A stretch of 64,000 nt of DNA from Bradyrhizobium sp. 4 (GTDB lineage: Bacteria; Pseudomonadota; Alphaproteobacteria; Rhizobiales; Xanthobacteraceae): NCBI RefSeq assembly GCF_023100905.1, contig NZ_CP064686.1, forward strand, positions 6,758,001-6,822,000. Reading direction: 5' to 3'. Under the pieces are notes generated by a model. That model searched no databases. It saw only the letters and a list, made by a program, of their open reading frames with translations, and had not been told where the DNA came from. The translations under genes were made by a program, and so were the position numbers. Positions 52,368 through 62,046 of this stretch are shown piece after piece (the stretch's first letter is position 1; every line of letters starts with the position of its first letter).

Positions 52368-53120
52368 ATGACCAAGAAGCTCTCAGGCAAGGTTGCCCTC
52401 GTCACCGGCGGCTCGCGCGGTATCGGCGCGGCCTCTGCCCGCGCACTCGCCGATCTAGGTGCGGACGTCGCCATCAGCTATGTCGCCTCGCCCGAAAAGG
52501 CGGAAGCGGTCGTCACCGAGTTGAAGGCCCGGGGCGTCAAGGCGCGCGCCTTCCGGGCGGACCAGGCCTCGGCCAAGGACGTGACGCAGCTCGTCAAAGA
52601 CGTCGCGAAGGAGTTCGGCCATCTCGACATCCTCGTCAATAATGCGGGCGTCGCGAGCGGCGGCGCGATCGACGATGCCAATGCCGACACGGAAGCGCTC
52701 GCCCGCCAGGATGCCATCAACGTGCATGGCGTGATCGCGGCGATCCGCGCCGCTTCGCAATTGATGGGGGAAGGCGGCCGCATCGTCACCGTCGGCTCGA
52801 TGCTTGCCGACCGCGCCTCGTTCCCGGGTCTTGCAGACTACGTCGCCACCAAGGCCGCCGTTGTCGGTTACACCAAGGGCGCAGCCCGCGACCTCGGCCC
52901 GCGCGGCATCACCGTGAACGTGGTGCAGCCCGGCTCGATCGACACCGACATGAATCCGAAGGACGGTGGTGAGTTCGCCGAGACCCAGCGCAAGCAGCAC
53001 GCGCTGCAACGCTTCGGCCGCCCCGAGGAAGTCGCGGCCGGAATCGTCTTCCTCGCAAGTCCGGAAGCCTCCTTCGTCACCGGCACGGTGCTCAACGTCG
53101 ACGGCGGTTTCGGCGCCTGA
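52368..53120 (+). CDS. Short-chain dehydrogenase/reductase
   Basis: 250 residues. The SDR motifs are VTGGSRGIGAASA (NAD(P) binding), LVNNAGVASGG, a catalytic set with GSMLADRASFPGLADYVATKAA, and a C-terminal LNVDGGF. Residues S-x-Y-x-x-x-K are in place; the Tyr-Val-Ala-Thr-Lys sequence is Y-V-A-T-K. It starts a three-gene operon with pirin (36 bases) and WrbA, controlled by the divergent LysR protein. Confidence 0.95.
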   Translation: MTKKLSGKVALVTGGSRGIGAASARALADLGADVAISYVASPEKAEAVVTELKARGVKARAFRADQASAKDVTQLVKDVAKEFGHLDILVNNAGVASGGAIDDANADTEALARQDAINVHGVIAAIRAASQLMGEGGRIVTVGSMLADRASFPGLADYVATKAAVVGYTKGAARDLGPRGITVNVVQPGSIDTDMNPKDGGEFAETQRKQHALQRFGRPEEVAAGIVFLASPEASFVTGTVLNVDGGFGA

Positions 53121-53155
53121 TCAAGGCGCCGCCCGCTCAACAAGGAATTACGCAG

Positions 53156-53854
53156 ATGATCGAACTCAGACCCTTCGCAAAGCTCGGCGGCGCCGATCAC
53201 GGCTGGCTCAATGCCAAGCATCATTTCTCCTTCGCAAACCATTATGACCCCGACAACATGGGTCACGGCGCCCTGCGGGTGTGGAACGATGACGAGATCG
53301 CGCCCAACACCGGCTTTCCCGCCCATCCCCACGCCAACATGGAAATCATCACCTATGTGCGCGAGGGCGCGATCACTCATCAAGACAGCCTCGGCAACGA
53401 AGGCCGCACCGAAGCGGGCGACGTGCAGGTGATGAGCGCCGGCAGCGGCATCCGCCACTCCGAATACAATCTCGAGCCGACCAGGACACGCATCTTCCAG
53501 ATCTGGATCGAGCCGACCGCGCGCGGTGGCCAGCCGACCTGGGGCTCGAAGCCGTTTCCGAAAGGAGACCGCTCGGGCAAGCTCGTCACCATCGCGAGCG
53601 GCTTCGAGAATGACACGGACGCTCTGCCGATCCGCGCCGATGCGCGGGTGCTCGCCACCACGCTGAAGGCGGGCGAGAGCGCGGAGTACGCGCCGGACAA
53701 GTCACGGCACCTTTATCTCGTGCCCGCGGCGGGGTCAGTCGAGATCAACGGCGTGCGCGTCAACGCCCGCGACGGTGCGGCGATCCGCGACGAGGACAGG
53801 CTGAAGATCACGGCACTGGAAGATTCCGAGATCGTGCTCGTCGACGCGGTTTAG
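53156..53854 (+). CDS. Pirin family protein
   Basis: 232 residues. Pirins are cupin proteins with an N-terminal metal site; several bacterial ones have quercetin 2,3-dioxygenase activity. Cupin motifs: HHFSFANHYDPDNMGHGALRVWND, GFPAHPHANMEIITYV and GDVQVMSAGSGIRHSEYN, with metal-binding His-x-His and Glu residues visible (HPHANME...H). The C-terminal cupin is shorter, as usual. It sits between the SDR and WrbA genes. Confidence 0.94.
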   Translation: MIELRPFAKLGGADHGWLNAKHHFSFANHYDPDNMGHGALRVWNDDEIAPNTGFPAHPHANMEIITYVREGAITHQDSLGNEGRTEAGDVQVMSAGSGIRHSEYNLEPTRTRIFQIWIEPTARGGQPTWGSKPFPKGDRSGKLVTIASGFENDTDALPIRADARVLATTLKAGESAEYAPDKSRHLYLVPAAGSVEINGVRVNARDGAAIRDEDRLKITALEDSEIVLVDAV

Positions 53855-53936
53855 CAACGCCTTCGTCATGCAGGCTTTGTCCCGGCATGACGCTCCCGAC
53901 ACCGACGCATCAAATCTGCATCCAACGGAGACCATC

Positions 53937-54536
53937 ATGACCAAAGTTCTCGTCCTTTATTATTCCGCCTATGGCCACATCGAAGCGATGGCCAATGCCG
54001 TTGCGGAAGGCGCGCGCGAAGCCGGTGCCACCGTCGACATCAAGCGCGTGCCCGAGCTGGTGCCGGCCGAGGTCGCCAAGGCGTCCTATTACAAGCTCGA
54101 CCAGACCGCCCCCGTCGCGACGATCGAGGACCTCGCAAACTACGACGCAATCATCGTCGGCACCGGCACCCGCTTCGGCCGCATGGCCTCGCAGATGGCG
54201 AACTTCCTCGACCAGGCCGGCGGTCTCTGGGCCAAGGGCGCGCTGCACGGCAAGGTCGGCGGCGCCTTCACGGCGACCGCGACCCAGCATGGCGGCCAGG
54301 AGACGACGCTGTTCTCGATCATCACCAACCTCTTGCATTTCGGCATGGTCGTGGTCGGCCTGAACTACGGCTTCGCCGGCCAGATGAAGCTCGACGAGGT
54401 CACCGGCGGCGCACCTTACGGCGCCACCACGATCACCGGCGGCGACGGCAGCCGCCAGCCCAGCGCCAACGAGCTCGGCGGTGCGCGCTATCAGGGCCGC
54501 CAGATCGCGGAGACAGCCAGGAAGCTGCACGGCTGA
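53937..54536 (+). CDS. wrbA: NAD(P)H:quinone oxidoreductase, type IV (WrbA)
   Basis: 199 residues from the Met at 53937, with an AACGGAG ribosome site nine bases upstream. WrbA is a flavodoxin-like FMN enzyme that reduces quinones with NAD(P)H by two electrons. FMN-binding stretches are VLYYSAYGHIEAMA, GTGTRFGRMASQMANFLD, GKVGGAFTATATQHGGQE and PYGATTITGGDG. Third gene of the LysR-linked operon. Confidence 0.96.
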   Translation: MTKVLVLYYSAYGHIEAMANAVAEGAREAGATVDIKRVPELVPAEVAKASYYKLDQTAPVATIEDLANYDAIIVGTGTRFGRMASQMANFLDQAGGLWAKGALHGKVGGAFTATATQHGGQETTLFSIITNLLHFGMVVVGLNYGFAGQMKLDEVTGGAPYGATTITGGDGSRQPSANELGGARYQGRQIAETARKLHG

Positions 54537-54577
54537 GCTACATGGCTAAGCTGCACGTCTGATGGAGGGAGCGCCCG

Positions 54578-55723
54578 TCAGCGCGTCCCCTTGCCAATCG
54601 CCTTCGCCGCAAGGGCAGCGAGCCTGGGATGACGGCGCAGGGCCTGGGCGGCGTGGTCACGCCACGCGAAGGGCACGCCGCGCCAGGAAAGCGCGGCGCT
54701 GACATCAGTCAGCGGCACCGGCTCGGCGCCGAAGCGGCGCTTGTAATCCTGGTTGCCGATGCTGAGGTCGAAACGCCGCACGCCATCTGCATGCAGCGCC
54801 GCCATGGTGCGCTCGGTCACGAGCAGCCCCGGCGAGCAGTTCGACCAGGAATCGCCGGCATGGCTGATGCGCAGCAGGAAATAGGCCGCACCGAACCTGA
54901 CGCCGAACGTGGTGGCGACGACGGCCTCGTCGCAGACCAGGGCCGAGATGACGGCATAACCGTCCGCGACGCCCTGACGCGCGACCTCGCGATAGAACTG
55001 CGCATGGGTTTCGTCATTGAGGACGAAGCGCGATCCAAGCTTTCGCATGCGCGCCTGCTGCTGGGCATCCATCACGTCCAGCAGCTCGCGCGCACGCGCG
55101 ACATCGGTAGCGATCTCGAATCGCGCGCCGGCGTGACGGTTGAAGACGCGCCAGCAGCGCGGCATCTGCATGCGCTTGATCGAGGCCTGGTAATCTTCAT
55201 AGTCGTCGCCGGTCAGCACGACGTTGCCGTTGAGCGAGCAGGACCCGACCCGGCCGAGCGACACCAGCGGGTTCGGGTTGCCGCCGATCTGGGCCGGCAT
55301 CTTCTTCAGGCGCAGCAAATCGAAGCGGTCCGGCAATGCGCGCAATGCGTCGATCAGCGCCTTGCCGATCACCTCCGTCGCCGCCGCGTCCAACGCGGCA
55401 TCGAGCGCCAGGATTGGCGCGTTGTTGTCGGAGACGCCGAGATCGGCGAATTCGACGATGCGGATGCCGCGCCTGAGGTGGCTGATCATCGGCACCATTG
55501 CGATGTCCCTGCCGGTCGTGGCATCGGAGATCAATGCAATCAGCGGCGAGAGACCGTGGAACGCCTCGTACCAGGCGCCGAGCCAGTAGCCATGCTGGAA
55601 TGCAGTGCGATGGCCTGCGTTCAGGCGCGATGCGGCCCGCGGCCAATCACGCACAAAATCGACCGCGATTCCCGACGTGCTGGACACAAGACCATCTGGT
55701 TGCTCGACGCTGAGGATCGTCAT
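54578..55723 (-). CDS. GNAT/FemAB-like acetyltransferase (polysaccharide cluster)
   Basis: 381 residues. The C-terminal half (about 175-330) resembles the acetyltransferase domain of FemAB-like enzymes found in exopolysaccharide clusters: RKLGSRFVLNDETHAQFYREVARQG, VVATTFGVRFGAAYFLL and SIGNQDYKRRFGAEPVPLTDV (cited in parts). The N-terminal part has WLGAWYEAFHGLSPL. It likely decorates a sugar or lipid-linked polysaccharide with an acyl group. It is the first of several leftward genes at the cluster's left end. Confidence 0.8.
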   Translation of the reverse strand: MTILSVEQPDGLVSSTSGIAVDFVRDWPRAASRLNAGHRTAFQHGYWLGAWYEAFHGLSPLIALISDATTGRDIAMVPMISHLRRGIRIVEFADLGVSDNNAPILALDAALDAAATEVIGKALIDALRALPDRFDLLRLKKMPAQIGGNPNPLVSLGRVGSCSLNGNVVLTGDDYEDYQASIKRMQMPRCWRVFNRHAGARFEIATDVARARELLDVMDAQQQARMRKLGSRFVLNDETHAQFYREVARQGVADGYAVISALVCDEAVVATTFGVRFGAAYFLLRISHAGDSWSNCSPGLLVTERTMAALHADGVRRFDLSIGNQDYKRRFGAEPVPLTDVSAALSWRGVPFAWRDHAAQALRRHPRLAALAAKAIGKGTR

Positions 55724-55788
55724 CCGCGGGACATGCGATTACTGGGTGTTTCCAGATAGATTATGTTTTGTCGCGGCCACAAGTGACC

Positions 55789-57189
55789 TCACGGCTTATC
55801 GTTAAGCCGATGCAACTGCGGCGGCACCGGCTGCGACAAGTCGTCCGGTTCCGTTTCCGCGACGCATTGGAACCTGGCCAGGAAGTGCAGGCCGGCCACG
55901 GCAACTGCGAACATGAACCAGATCGGATTCTGCCGTTCGAGCAGGAAGGTTTCGGTGGCCCCGTAGTACAGGCCGAACAGCCACACGGTCAGGAACAGCT
56001 TTGCCAACGCACCGCTGCGGTTGTGAGTTCGGGTCGTCTGGAAATTGCCTAGCGGCGCGAGCACGAAGACGAGGATCACCAGCAACAGCCCCGGCAAGCC
56101 GATGGTGACCGCGAGGTCGAGATAGCTGTTGTGGCTGTGCGCCGCGCTCGTCGCCCATTCGGCGCCCTGGGCGGTCTGCCGCGCGGTCACGTCGTCCCAG
56201 AACGCCGCGTAGCCGTGACCGATGATCGGCTTCTCGGCGACGGCTGCGAGCGCGAACTCCCAGATGGCGGAACGGCCGGTGAAGGTGGGATCGAGCGGAA
56301 GCAGCCGCGTCATCGCCCCGAGCGCCGGGCTCAGGACGCTGCCGACCGTCAACAGGTTCATCATGATCAGCGGCACGAAGCAAATGATCCGCTTCAGCCA
56401 CAGGCTCGGTGTGACGCAGACCAGCGAGGCGAGCGCGTAGATCGCAAGACACAGCACCGACGACGTCTTGCCGCCGGTGAAGATCAGGAAGAGTCCGGCC
56501 AGCGCCGCGATGGCCGGCCCCATCACGAACGAACCAATGGCAGACAAGTAAATGCCGACATAGATCAGGATGGTCATCACGGGTGAAGCGATGTTCTTGT
56601 GGCCGAAGCTGCCGCGCCAGTCGCCGGCCAACTGCGGCTCGGTGACGTCCAGTGCGGTGTGCATCGAGTATTGCGGCGCGAGGAAGACGCCGAGATAGCA
56701 GAGCGTAAGCAGTGCGAGCGCGGCGCCGCCAAGACACAGATCGAAGCTACGCTGCGTCGGCGGCAACAGCGGCAACAACACCGCGAGCGACATCACGCTG
56801 GCCGCGAGCACGAAGCGCTGCATCGAGACTCCGCGATTCTCGGAGAAGACGATGTTGATCACCAGCCAGCCGACCAGGCAGAGATGCAGTGGCGTCACCA
56901 AGGTCTTCAGCGCGGGCGCATCCGTTGCGGCGACGAACAATACCGCGACCACGGCCAATAAACCCCAAGAGACATAGGTGAGCGCCATTCGCCCGCCGAC
57001 CACGGTGGTGACATCCTCATTGCGCAGGTCAGGAAACGGATCGAGCGTCACCAGCACGAGGAGCAGGGCTGCGACTGCGACAAGGCAGCGCGCCGCCCGC
57101 GCGGCGTTGACCCCCGCAAGCCCAACGCGCAGGACGTCGCCGAACGATCGGGCCTCGACGTCGGTCATGTCAGTGGCGCTGCGATCCAT
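55789..57189 (-). CDS. O-antigen ligase / Wzy-like polymerase
   Basis: 466 residues, highly hydrophobic with some 10-12 spans. A large periplasmic loop (about 310-360) contains TGRSAIWEFALAAVAEKPIIGHGYAAFWDD and AHSHNSYLDLAVTIGLPG, matching the Wzy_C/O-antigen-ligase signature (R-x-x-x-W, H-S-x-N-x-Y). Such proteins polymerise or ligate polysaccharide units at the periplasmic face. Together with the glycosyltransferases and the Wzz/ExoP-like protein this is most likely the polymerase of an exopolysaccharide. Confidence 0.88.
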   Translation of the reverse strand: MDRSATDMTDVEARSFGDVLRVGLAGVNAARAARCLVAVAALLLVLVTLDPFPDLRNEDVTTVVGGRMALTYVSWGLLAVVAVLFVAATDAPALKTLVTPLHLCLVGWLVINIVFSENRGVSMQRFVLAASVMSLAVLLPLLPPTQRSFDLCLGGAALALLTLCYLGVFLAPQYSMHTALDVTEPQLAGDWRGSFGHKNIASPVMTILIYVGIYLSAIGSFVMGPAIAALAGLFLIFTGGKTSSVLCLAIYALASLVCVTPSLWLKRIICFVPLIMMNLLTVGSVLSPALGAMTRLLPLDPTFTGRSAIWEFALAAVAEKPIIGHGYAAFWDDVTARQTAQGAEWATSAAHSHNSYLDLAVTIGLPGLLLVILVFVLAPLGNFQTTRTHNRSGALAKLFLTVWLFGLYYGATETFLLERQNPIWFMFAVAVAGLHFLARFQCVAETEPDDLSQPVPPQLHRLNDKP

Positions 57190-57229
57190 GGCTCGAGGTT
57201 GGTGGTGAAGCCGGGGGAAGCTCGAAGTC

Positions 57230-58333
57230 CTAGCCGATCCCTGTTAAGCATCCGTCAACCAGTCCGCCGGAGCTCTGCGGCGCCTGCTGCCGCACGATGC
57301 TCCGCGCGATCTCGTAATATTGCAGGGCACGCTGTTCCAGCGTGAGGTTGTCGAGCACGAAGCCGCGCGGATCGAACGTATCGGCGGCGCACCCGGCCCA
57401 GAAATCATCCCAGCCCGCCTCAAACCCGGCGATGTCGACGAACTTGGCGCCGCAACGATCGTCCCAGTACGGCACCGACGACACCGGCGCGAACTGAACG
57501 CGATGCGGATAATAATCGGGGTCCCGCCAGGGGCCGCCGGGATCCCAGGCCAGCACCGGCACGCCGCAAGACAATGCCTGCTGGTAGGCAATGCCCTGGC
57601 TCTCATTCTGGCAGAGGAAGATCATCGCACGCGATTGCGCGAGCGCGGCCCGATAGTCTTCTTCCTTGTAGCTGCCGTAACGCAGCTCGGTGAACGAGCG
57701 GCCTTCCCTCGTGAGCCGGGCGCGGACGGGTTCGATCAGCTCCGCCGCGTAGCGCTCGCGATCCCAATGCACCTTGTCGTAGATCAGGACATCGACGCTC
57801 TTTTGCGGCGTCGGCGACGGCGCCCAGAGATCCGTGTCGATGCCGATCGGCCAGGCCTCCGTGTCGGGCCAATGCGGTCGATACATGTCGGCGTACCACG
57901 GGCCGGGCACCACGACCTTCTTGACCGGCAGGCGCTTGAACAGGTCGGGATCGTCGAGTGGATGATTGTGGGCGGCGACGCCGAGCAGGATCGGATTTTT
58001 CCAGGCGAACTTGTCGAGCAGGAAGGTGCGGCCGATGATGCAGGCGAGTTCGCCCGGATGCCGCGCGATGTAGCCATAGTCGTTGACGCGATAGCGGATA
58101 CCGAGCCGGTCGAGCCCCGCACAGAGATTGAGGAACACGCGGAGCTGCCCGCTCATGCGCGGCTCGCCGAGCAGCATGCGACGCGCCATGCGCCGCAAAT
58201 GCCGATCGCCGGGAAACCAGCGATCGTCCTTGTCCTCGTAGAACAGGTTGAGGACCATGTCGTCGGGATCGTAGTCGAATGTCTTTGCGGGCACTGGGGT
58301 CCATCCGCGGCGGCCTGATGCGCATTCTCGCAT
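57230..58333 (-). CDS. Glycosyltransferase (GT-B fold, group 1-like)
   Basis: 367 residues from the Met at 58333; a longer frame to 58426 has a less protein-like start and overlaps the divergent control region. Features include MVLNLFYEDKDDRWFPGDRHLRR near the start, GRTFLLDKFAWKNPILLG, VVPGPWYADMYRPHWPDTEAWPIGID and the C-terminal CQNESQGIAYQQALSCGVPVLAWDPGGPW (cited in parts), which has the E-x7-E-like pattern of GT-B glycosyltransferases. The sugar donor is unknown. Confidence 0.78.
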   Translation of the reverse strand: MRECASGRRGWTPVPAKTFDYDPDDMVLNLFYEDKDDRWFPGDRHLRRMARRMLLGEPRMSGQLRVFLNLCAGLDRLGIRYRVNDYGYIARHPGELACIIGRTFLLDKFAWKNPILLGVAAHNHPLDDPDLFKRLPVKKVVVPGPWYADMYRPHWPDTEAWPIGIDTDLWAPSPTPQKSVDVLIYDKVHWDRERYAAELIEPVRARLTREGRSFTELRYGSYKEEDYRAALAQSRAMIFLCQNESQGIAYQQALSCGVPVLAWDPGGPWRDPDYYPHRVQFAPVSSVPYWDDRCGAKFVDIAGFEAGWDDFWAGCAADTFDPRGFVLDNLTLEQRALQYYEIARSIVRQQAPQSSGGLVDGCLTGIG

Positions 58334-58541
58334 GGGACCGGCTGCCGCACTCTTCCAAATTTGCCACAGGCTTAATGCCGGCGGCTTAACGCTAATTGAC
58401 GAAACCAGCGCGGCGTTAGCCTTCACGGCGACGTTTTTTTCCCAATGCGAGTATCATTCGCGACGGCCAAGGTTGCGATCGATCGCATTGCCAACGCGCC
58501 AAAGCGCCCTGGTTAACAGACGGTTAAAGGCGAGTCGTATC

Positions 58542-59528
58542 TTGATCACCGCGGAAGAAATTCTCGAGTTGCCCGCCACATCGCGCGTCGTTCCGGCGGC
58601 GCGCCTCCCGCTGCAAGTCGGCTCAACCACATCGGTTTCCGTCGTCATTCCGGCCAAGAACGTTGCGGCCTATGTCGGCGAAACCCTCGCCAGCGCACTG
58701 GCTCAGGCTGAGGTCAGCGAAGTGATCGTCGTGGACGACGGCTCGACCGACGACACTACCGCCATCGTCCGCGCCATTCGTGACCCGCGACTGCGCCTGA
58801 TCACCAACGGCGCCGCTGGCGTATCGGCAGCGCGCAATCTCGGCGCGCACCATGCGAGCAGCCAATGGCTGCTCTTCCTCGATGCCGACGATCGCCTGCG
58901 GCCCGGCGCCGTCGCGGCGTTGCTGGCGGCTGCGCGGGGTGCGCCACGAGCGGTTCTCGTCTACGGCGACTACAACACGATCGACAGCGAGGGACGGCAG
59001 ATCGGCCGACGGGATCTGCTGAAAGGACGCCGCAAACCGTCCGGCGACGTGCTGGCGCGGCTCGCGGCCGGCAACTTCATCGTCAATGGCGGCATTGCGC
59101 TGGCACGTGCAGAGGCTTTCCGCGCCATCGGCGGCTTCGACGTCTCGCTCAGATATTGCGAGGACTGGCACTGCTGGTGCCGTCTTGCCGCGATCGGCGA
59201 ATTCGAATTTGCGCCGAACCTGCTGCTCGACTACCGCCTGCACACGGCCAACACCATGAACGCGGCGGTGCGGACGCCACAGGATTTCTTTCCGGCGATC
59301 GCGCGGGTGTTCGACGACGGGCTGATCATGGCGCGATTGCCAGCGGGCATGGCAACCGGGCTGCGCCAGGCCGCCGAGGTTCATCTCGTCACGTATTCGG
59401 CGATGCAGGCGGTCCGCTTCGGCAGATATCGCCAGGCCTTCGCCTATCTCGGGATGGTCGGGCGCCGCTCGCTCAAGTCGCTGCCACGCTCCGCTGTCAG
59501 GGTCGCCCTCGCCTGCTTTGGTATTTAG
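58542..59528 (+). CDS. Glycosyltransferase family 2
   Basis: 328 residues from a TTG at 58542, chosen for AAAGGCGAG upstream and because the open frame before it (to 58332) overlaps the divergent GT gene's leader; the true start is uncertain. The GT-A domain shows VSVVIPAKNVAAYVGETLASAL, EVIVVDDGSTDDTTAIV, SAARNLGAHHASSQWLLFLDADD and YCEDWHCWCRLAA. Probably adds one sugar to the polysaccharide repeat. The C-terminus has an amphipathic Arg-rich helix. Confidence 0.82.
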   Translation: MITAEEILELPATSRVVPAARLPLQVGSTTSVSVVIPAKNVAAYVGETLASALAQAEVSEVIVVDDGSTDDTTAIVRAIRDPRLRLITNGAAGVSAARNLGAHHASSQWLLFLDADDRLRPGAVAALLAAARGAPRAVLVYGDYNTIDSEGRQIGRRDLLKGRRKPSGDVLARLAAGNFIVNGGIALARAEAFRAIGGFDVSLRYCEDWHCWCRLAAIGEFEFAPNLLLDYRLHTANTMNAAVRTPQDFFPAIARVFDDGLIMARLPAGMATGLRQAAEVHLVTYSAMQAVRFGRYRQAFAYLGMVGRRSLKSLPRSAVRVALACFGI

Positions 59529-59543
59529 CCCGCCGGCTCGGCG

Positions 59544-60572
59544 TCAGGACACGATCTTGGAGGCCTCGTAGGGCTTCGGCTCGATGCCGAACGCGGCGAG
59601 CAGCGAGCCGAGCGCGACCATCACGGGATGCATCGCGACGACGGCCTTCGACGATTTCAGCAAAGCGGCCGCGCGCACCAGCGACAGCGGCAACCTCCCG
59701 AGCATCTGCGCAAACACCCACACGTGCGCCGCCGCGCCCTGCGCGGCCTTGGCCTGCACGCGATAATTGATCGCGCCGATGCGCAGGCCTCGCTTCACGA
59801 TCCAGCCGAAACTGGTGCGGCTTTGCGGCACCGTCTCGGTGATGACTGCCTCCGCCGTCCAGTGGAACGTCATGCCGGCATCGCGGCACCGCACGAAGAA
59901 ATCGCAGTCACCGCCCCCGAGGAAGTTGAAGCGGGGGTCGAAGGCGGGACGGGCGAACCTCTCGAACGCCGCACGCGTGATCAGGCAATTGCCACAGCCG
60001 TAGATCAGGGGCACAGCGCCGCTGTAATCATAGGCGGGACAGAAAACGGGGTGGCGCGAAAGCCAGGGCATGCTGCGGTCCTCGAAGACCGGCAGCACCG
60101 GCCCGCCGACCACATCGGCGCCGGTCGCCTCCGCGGTGCGGACCATCAGCTCGAGCCAATCGGGCGAGGCGATCTCGTCGTCGTCGATCATCAGGAACCG
60201 GGTGGCGGCGGGAAACAGCGCCAGCGCCGTCTCGAACGCGGCATTGATCGCCTGGACGTTGCCTTGCCGTTTCTCGACCAGGCAGACACCCTGAAGCCTG
60301 CCATCGGCGAGATATTCCGCTGCCACCGGCGCGCTTTCGCGCCGGACCGCATCGTTCTCGACCATGACGACGGCGAAGGAGCGCGGGGTGCGCTGGCTCG
60401 CGAGCGAGTCCAGCGTCAACCGCAGATGCTGCGGGCGGCGGAAGCAGGGGATGCAGACGACGATACCAACCGACAGGTCGATAATCCGGGAGCTGGCCGC
60501 GATCTCCCGGTTGGGATCGCGCACGGCATCCGAGATACGCGTGGCGGACAGGTCTATCGGGATCAATGTCAT
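59544..60572 (-). CDS. Glycosyltransferase family 2
   Basis: 342 residues. GT2 motifs: VGIVVCIPCFRRPQHLRLTLDSL, FAVVMVENDAVRRESAPVA, VQAINAAFETALALFP, FLMIDDDEIASPDWLE and LGGGDCDFFVRCRDAG (cited in parts). A possible membrane-associated segment near 275-300 and a hydrophobic C-terminus (VMVALGSLLAAFGI) suggest action at the membrane. It is convergent with the GT2 gene at 58542, only 15 bases apart. Confidence 0.9.
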   Translation of the reverse strand: MTLIPIDLSATRISDAVRDPNREIAASSRIIDLSVGIVVCIPCFRRPQHLRLTLDSLASQRTPRSFAVVMVENDAVRRESAPVAAEYLADGRLQGVCLVEKRQGNVQAINAAFETALALFPAATRFLMIDDDEIASPDWLELMVRTAEATGADVVGGPVLPVFEDRSMPWLSRHPVFCPAYDYSGAVPLIYGCGNCLITRAAFERFARPAFDPRFNFLGGGDCDFFVRCRDAGMTFHWTAEAVITETVPQSRTSFGWIVKRGLRIGAINYRVQAKAAQGAAAHVWVFAQMLGRLPLSLVRAAALLKSSKAVVAMHPVMVALGSLLAAFGIEPKPYEASKIVS

Positions 60573-60966
60573 GACGTTCTAGATGTCCGAGATAGATTGA
60601 AAAAGCCCTGCTTCGATCCCGGGGATCAGCGCCGTCCCACGACGGCACATCGCCGCGGGACAGGCACGTCCCGAAATGAACGGCCGGTTTGAGCCTCGCG
60701 ACGGCGCCACGCCGCCGATTTTCCGCCATCCATGCACTTAACTGCTTCCGGGTGTTTCTGCTGCGAAATCTTGCGCGCGTAATACTGCAATTCGCGGTCC
60801 GCCGTGCCGATGGCGGCTGGCGCGGACGATACCGTAGTTAACGCACATGCTCATTAACCTGACCGTAAGCACTGCGACGGGTGAAGCGTCGCGGCATCGG
60901 ATTTCCTCTACGGGTACACGAGATTTTTCCTGTAAATTTAAGTCGAACAAGCGCGGTCGGAAAAAA
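60573..60966. other. Divergent intergenic region (glycosyltransferase / methyltransferase)
   Basis: About 390 bases, presumably holding two promoters. Apart from general AT richness around 60760-60960 nothing specific was recognised. Confidence 0.4.
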
Positions 60967-61767
60967 ATGAACAAGCCAGCCACGATCGATTTCGCGACAG
61001 CCACGGCGGTCCAAATTCCCGCGGCCATTGCACACACTCAGGCGCTGCACGATCTCGTCCCCGGTGAAGCCCGCGATAGCCTGCTCGCCGTTCACGACGT
61101 GCTGCGCCGAGAACTGCCGCAGGGCCAGCTCGCGACCTACGAAGCCGGAGGCGGCTCGTGCAGCGTACTGCCACCGGAATTGCTGAGCCGCAGCAAGGTC
61201 ACCGTCGTCGACATCGACGAGGACCAGGTTCGCAACAACAGCTACGCGGACGAAGCGATCCTCGGCGACGTCCAGACCTACCGCTTCGAGCGCGGGACCT
61301 TCGATCTGGTGATCTGCTATAACGTGATCGAACATCTTCCCAATGTCGACGCCGCACTCCTGAATTTCCGCGATGCGCTCAAGCGCGGCGGGATGATCCT
61401 GATCGGCGCGCCCAATCCGCGCTCGTTGTCCGGGGTCGTCACCAAATACTCGCCGCACTGGTTCCACGTCTGGTTCTACCGGCACATTCGCGGCATCAAG
61501 GATGCCGGCTTGCCGGGCGAGCCGCCGTTCCCGACCTTCTTCCATCCCCTGGTGTCGCTGCCGAGGCTCCAAGCGTTCGCCGCCGCCAATGGCCTCGAGA
61601 TGATCTACCGCCGTGAGGTCGAGAGCCCGCGCTATCCCGAGATGCGCCGGCGCAAGCCGCTGTTCGCAGCCTTGGTCGACGCCGGTGCCGCCGTGCTCAA
61701 CGCCGTGCTCCCGCGCGGGACCGACGTCCGCCGCGGCGATTATCACGTCATCCTGCGGAAAAGCTGA
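60967..61767 (+). CDS. SAM-dependent class I methyltransferase
   Basis: 266 residues from the Met at 60967; the long frame upstream is unlike coding sequence. The methyltransferase fold begins with TYEAGGGSCS (motif I, near 58), VTVVDIDEDQVRNNSY (acidic loop), GTFDLVICYNVIEHLPNVDAAL (motif IV) and GGMILIGAPNPRSLSG. The group usually methylates small molecules or glycan residues. As it lies inside the polysaccharide cluster it probably modifies a sugar. It is 279 bases before the Wzz/ExoP-like gene. Confidence 0.87.
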   Translation: MNKPATIDFATATAVQIPAAIAHTQALHDLVPGEARDSLLAVHDVLRRELPQGQLATYEAGGGSCSVLPPELLSRSKVTVVDIDEDQVRNNSYADEAILGDVQTYRFERGTFDLVICYNVIEHLPNVDAALLNFRDALKRGGMILIGAPNPRSLSGVVTKYSPHWFHVWFYRHIRGIKDAGLPGEPPFPTFFHPLVSLPRLQAFAAANGLEMIYRREVESPRYPEMRRRKPLFAALVDAGAAVLNAVLPRGTDVRRGDYHVILRKS

Positions 61768-62046
61768 CGGCCATGGCGCGGGCGCGGCCAGCGAAGCCTC
61801 GCGGCCACGCCGCACGCGGTAACGAACCGTTAATCTCTGACGGACCGCGCCATCGCACGCGTCACGACGACGCGTCGAAGAGTGGCATGCGCTTAAACGC
61901 TTTGTTTGCCATTTCGGTGAATAGTCCCTCAATGAGTATGGTTAATTTTCCCTGTTGCGTTGAGTGGGCACCTATATTTGCGGTGCGTGGCGTAGAGCGA
62001 AGAGTACCCCCTCAGCACGCGGCACTTGGAATGAAAGCTGGGGATC
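61768..62046. other. Intergenic region upstream of the Wzz/ExoP-like gene
   Basis: 279 bases, AT-richer than neighbours (61890-62000). It probably holds the promoter of the chain-length gene; no clear -35/-10 pair was identified. Confidence 0.4.
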
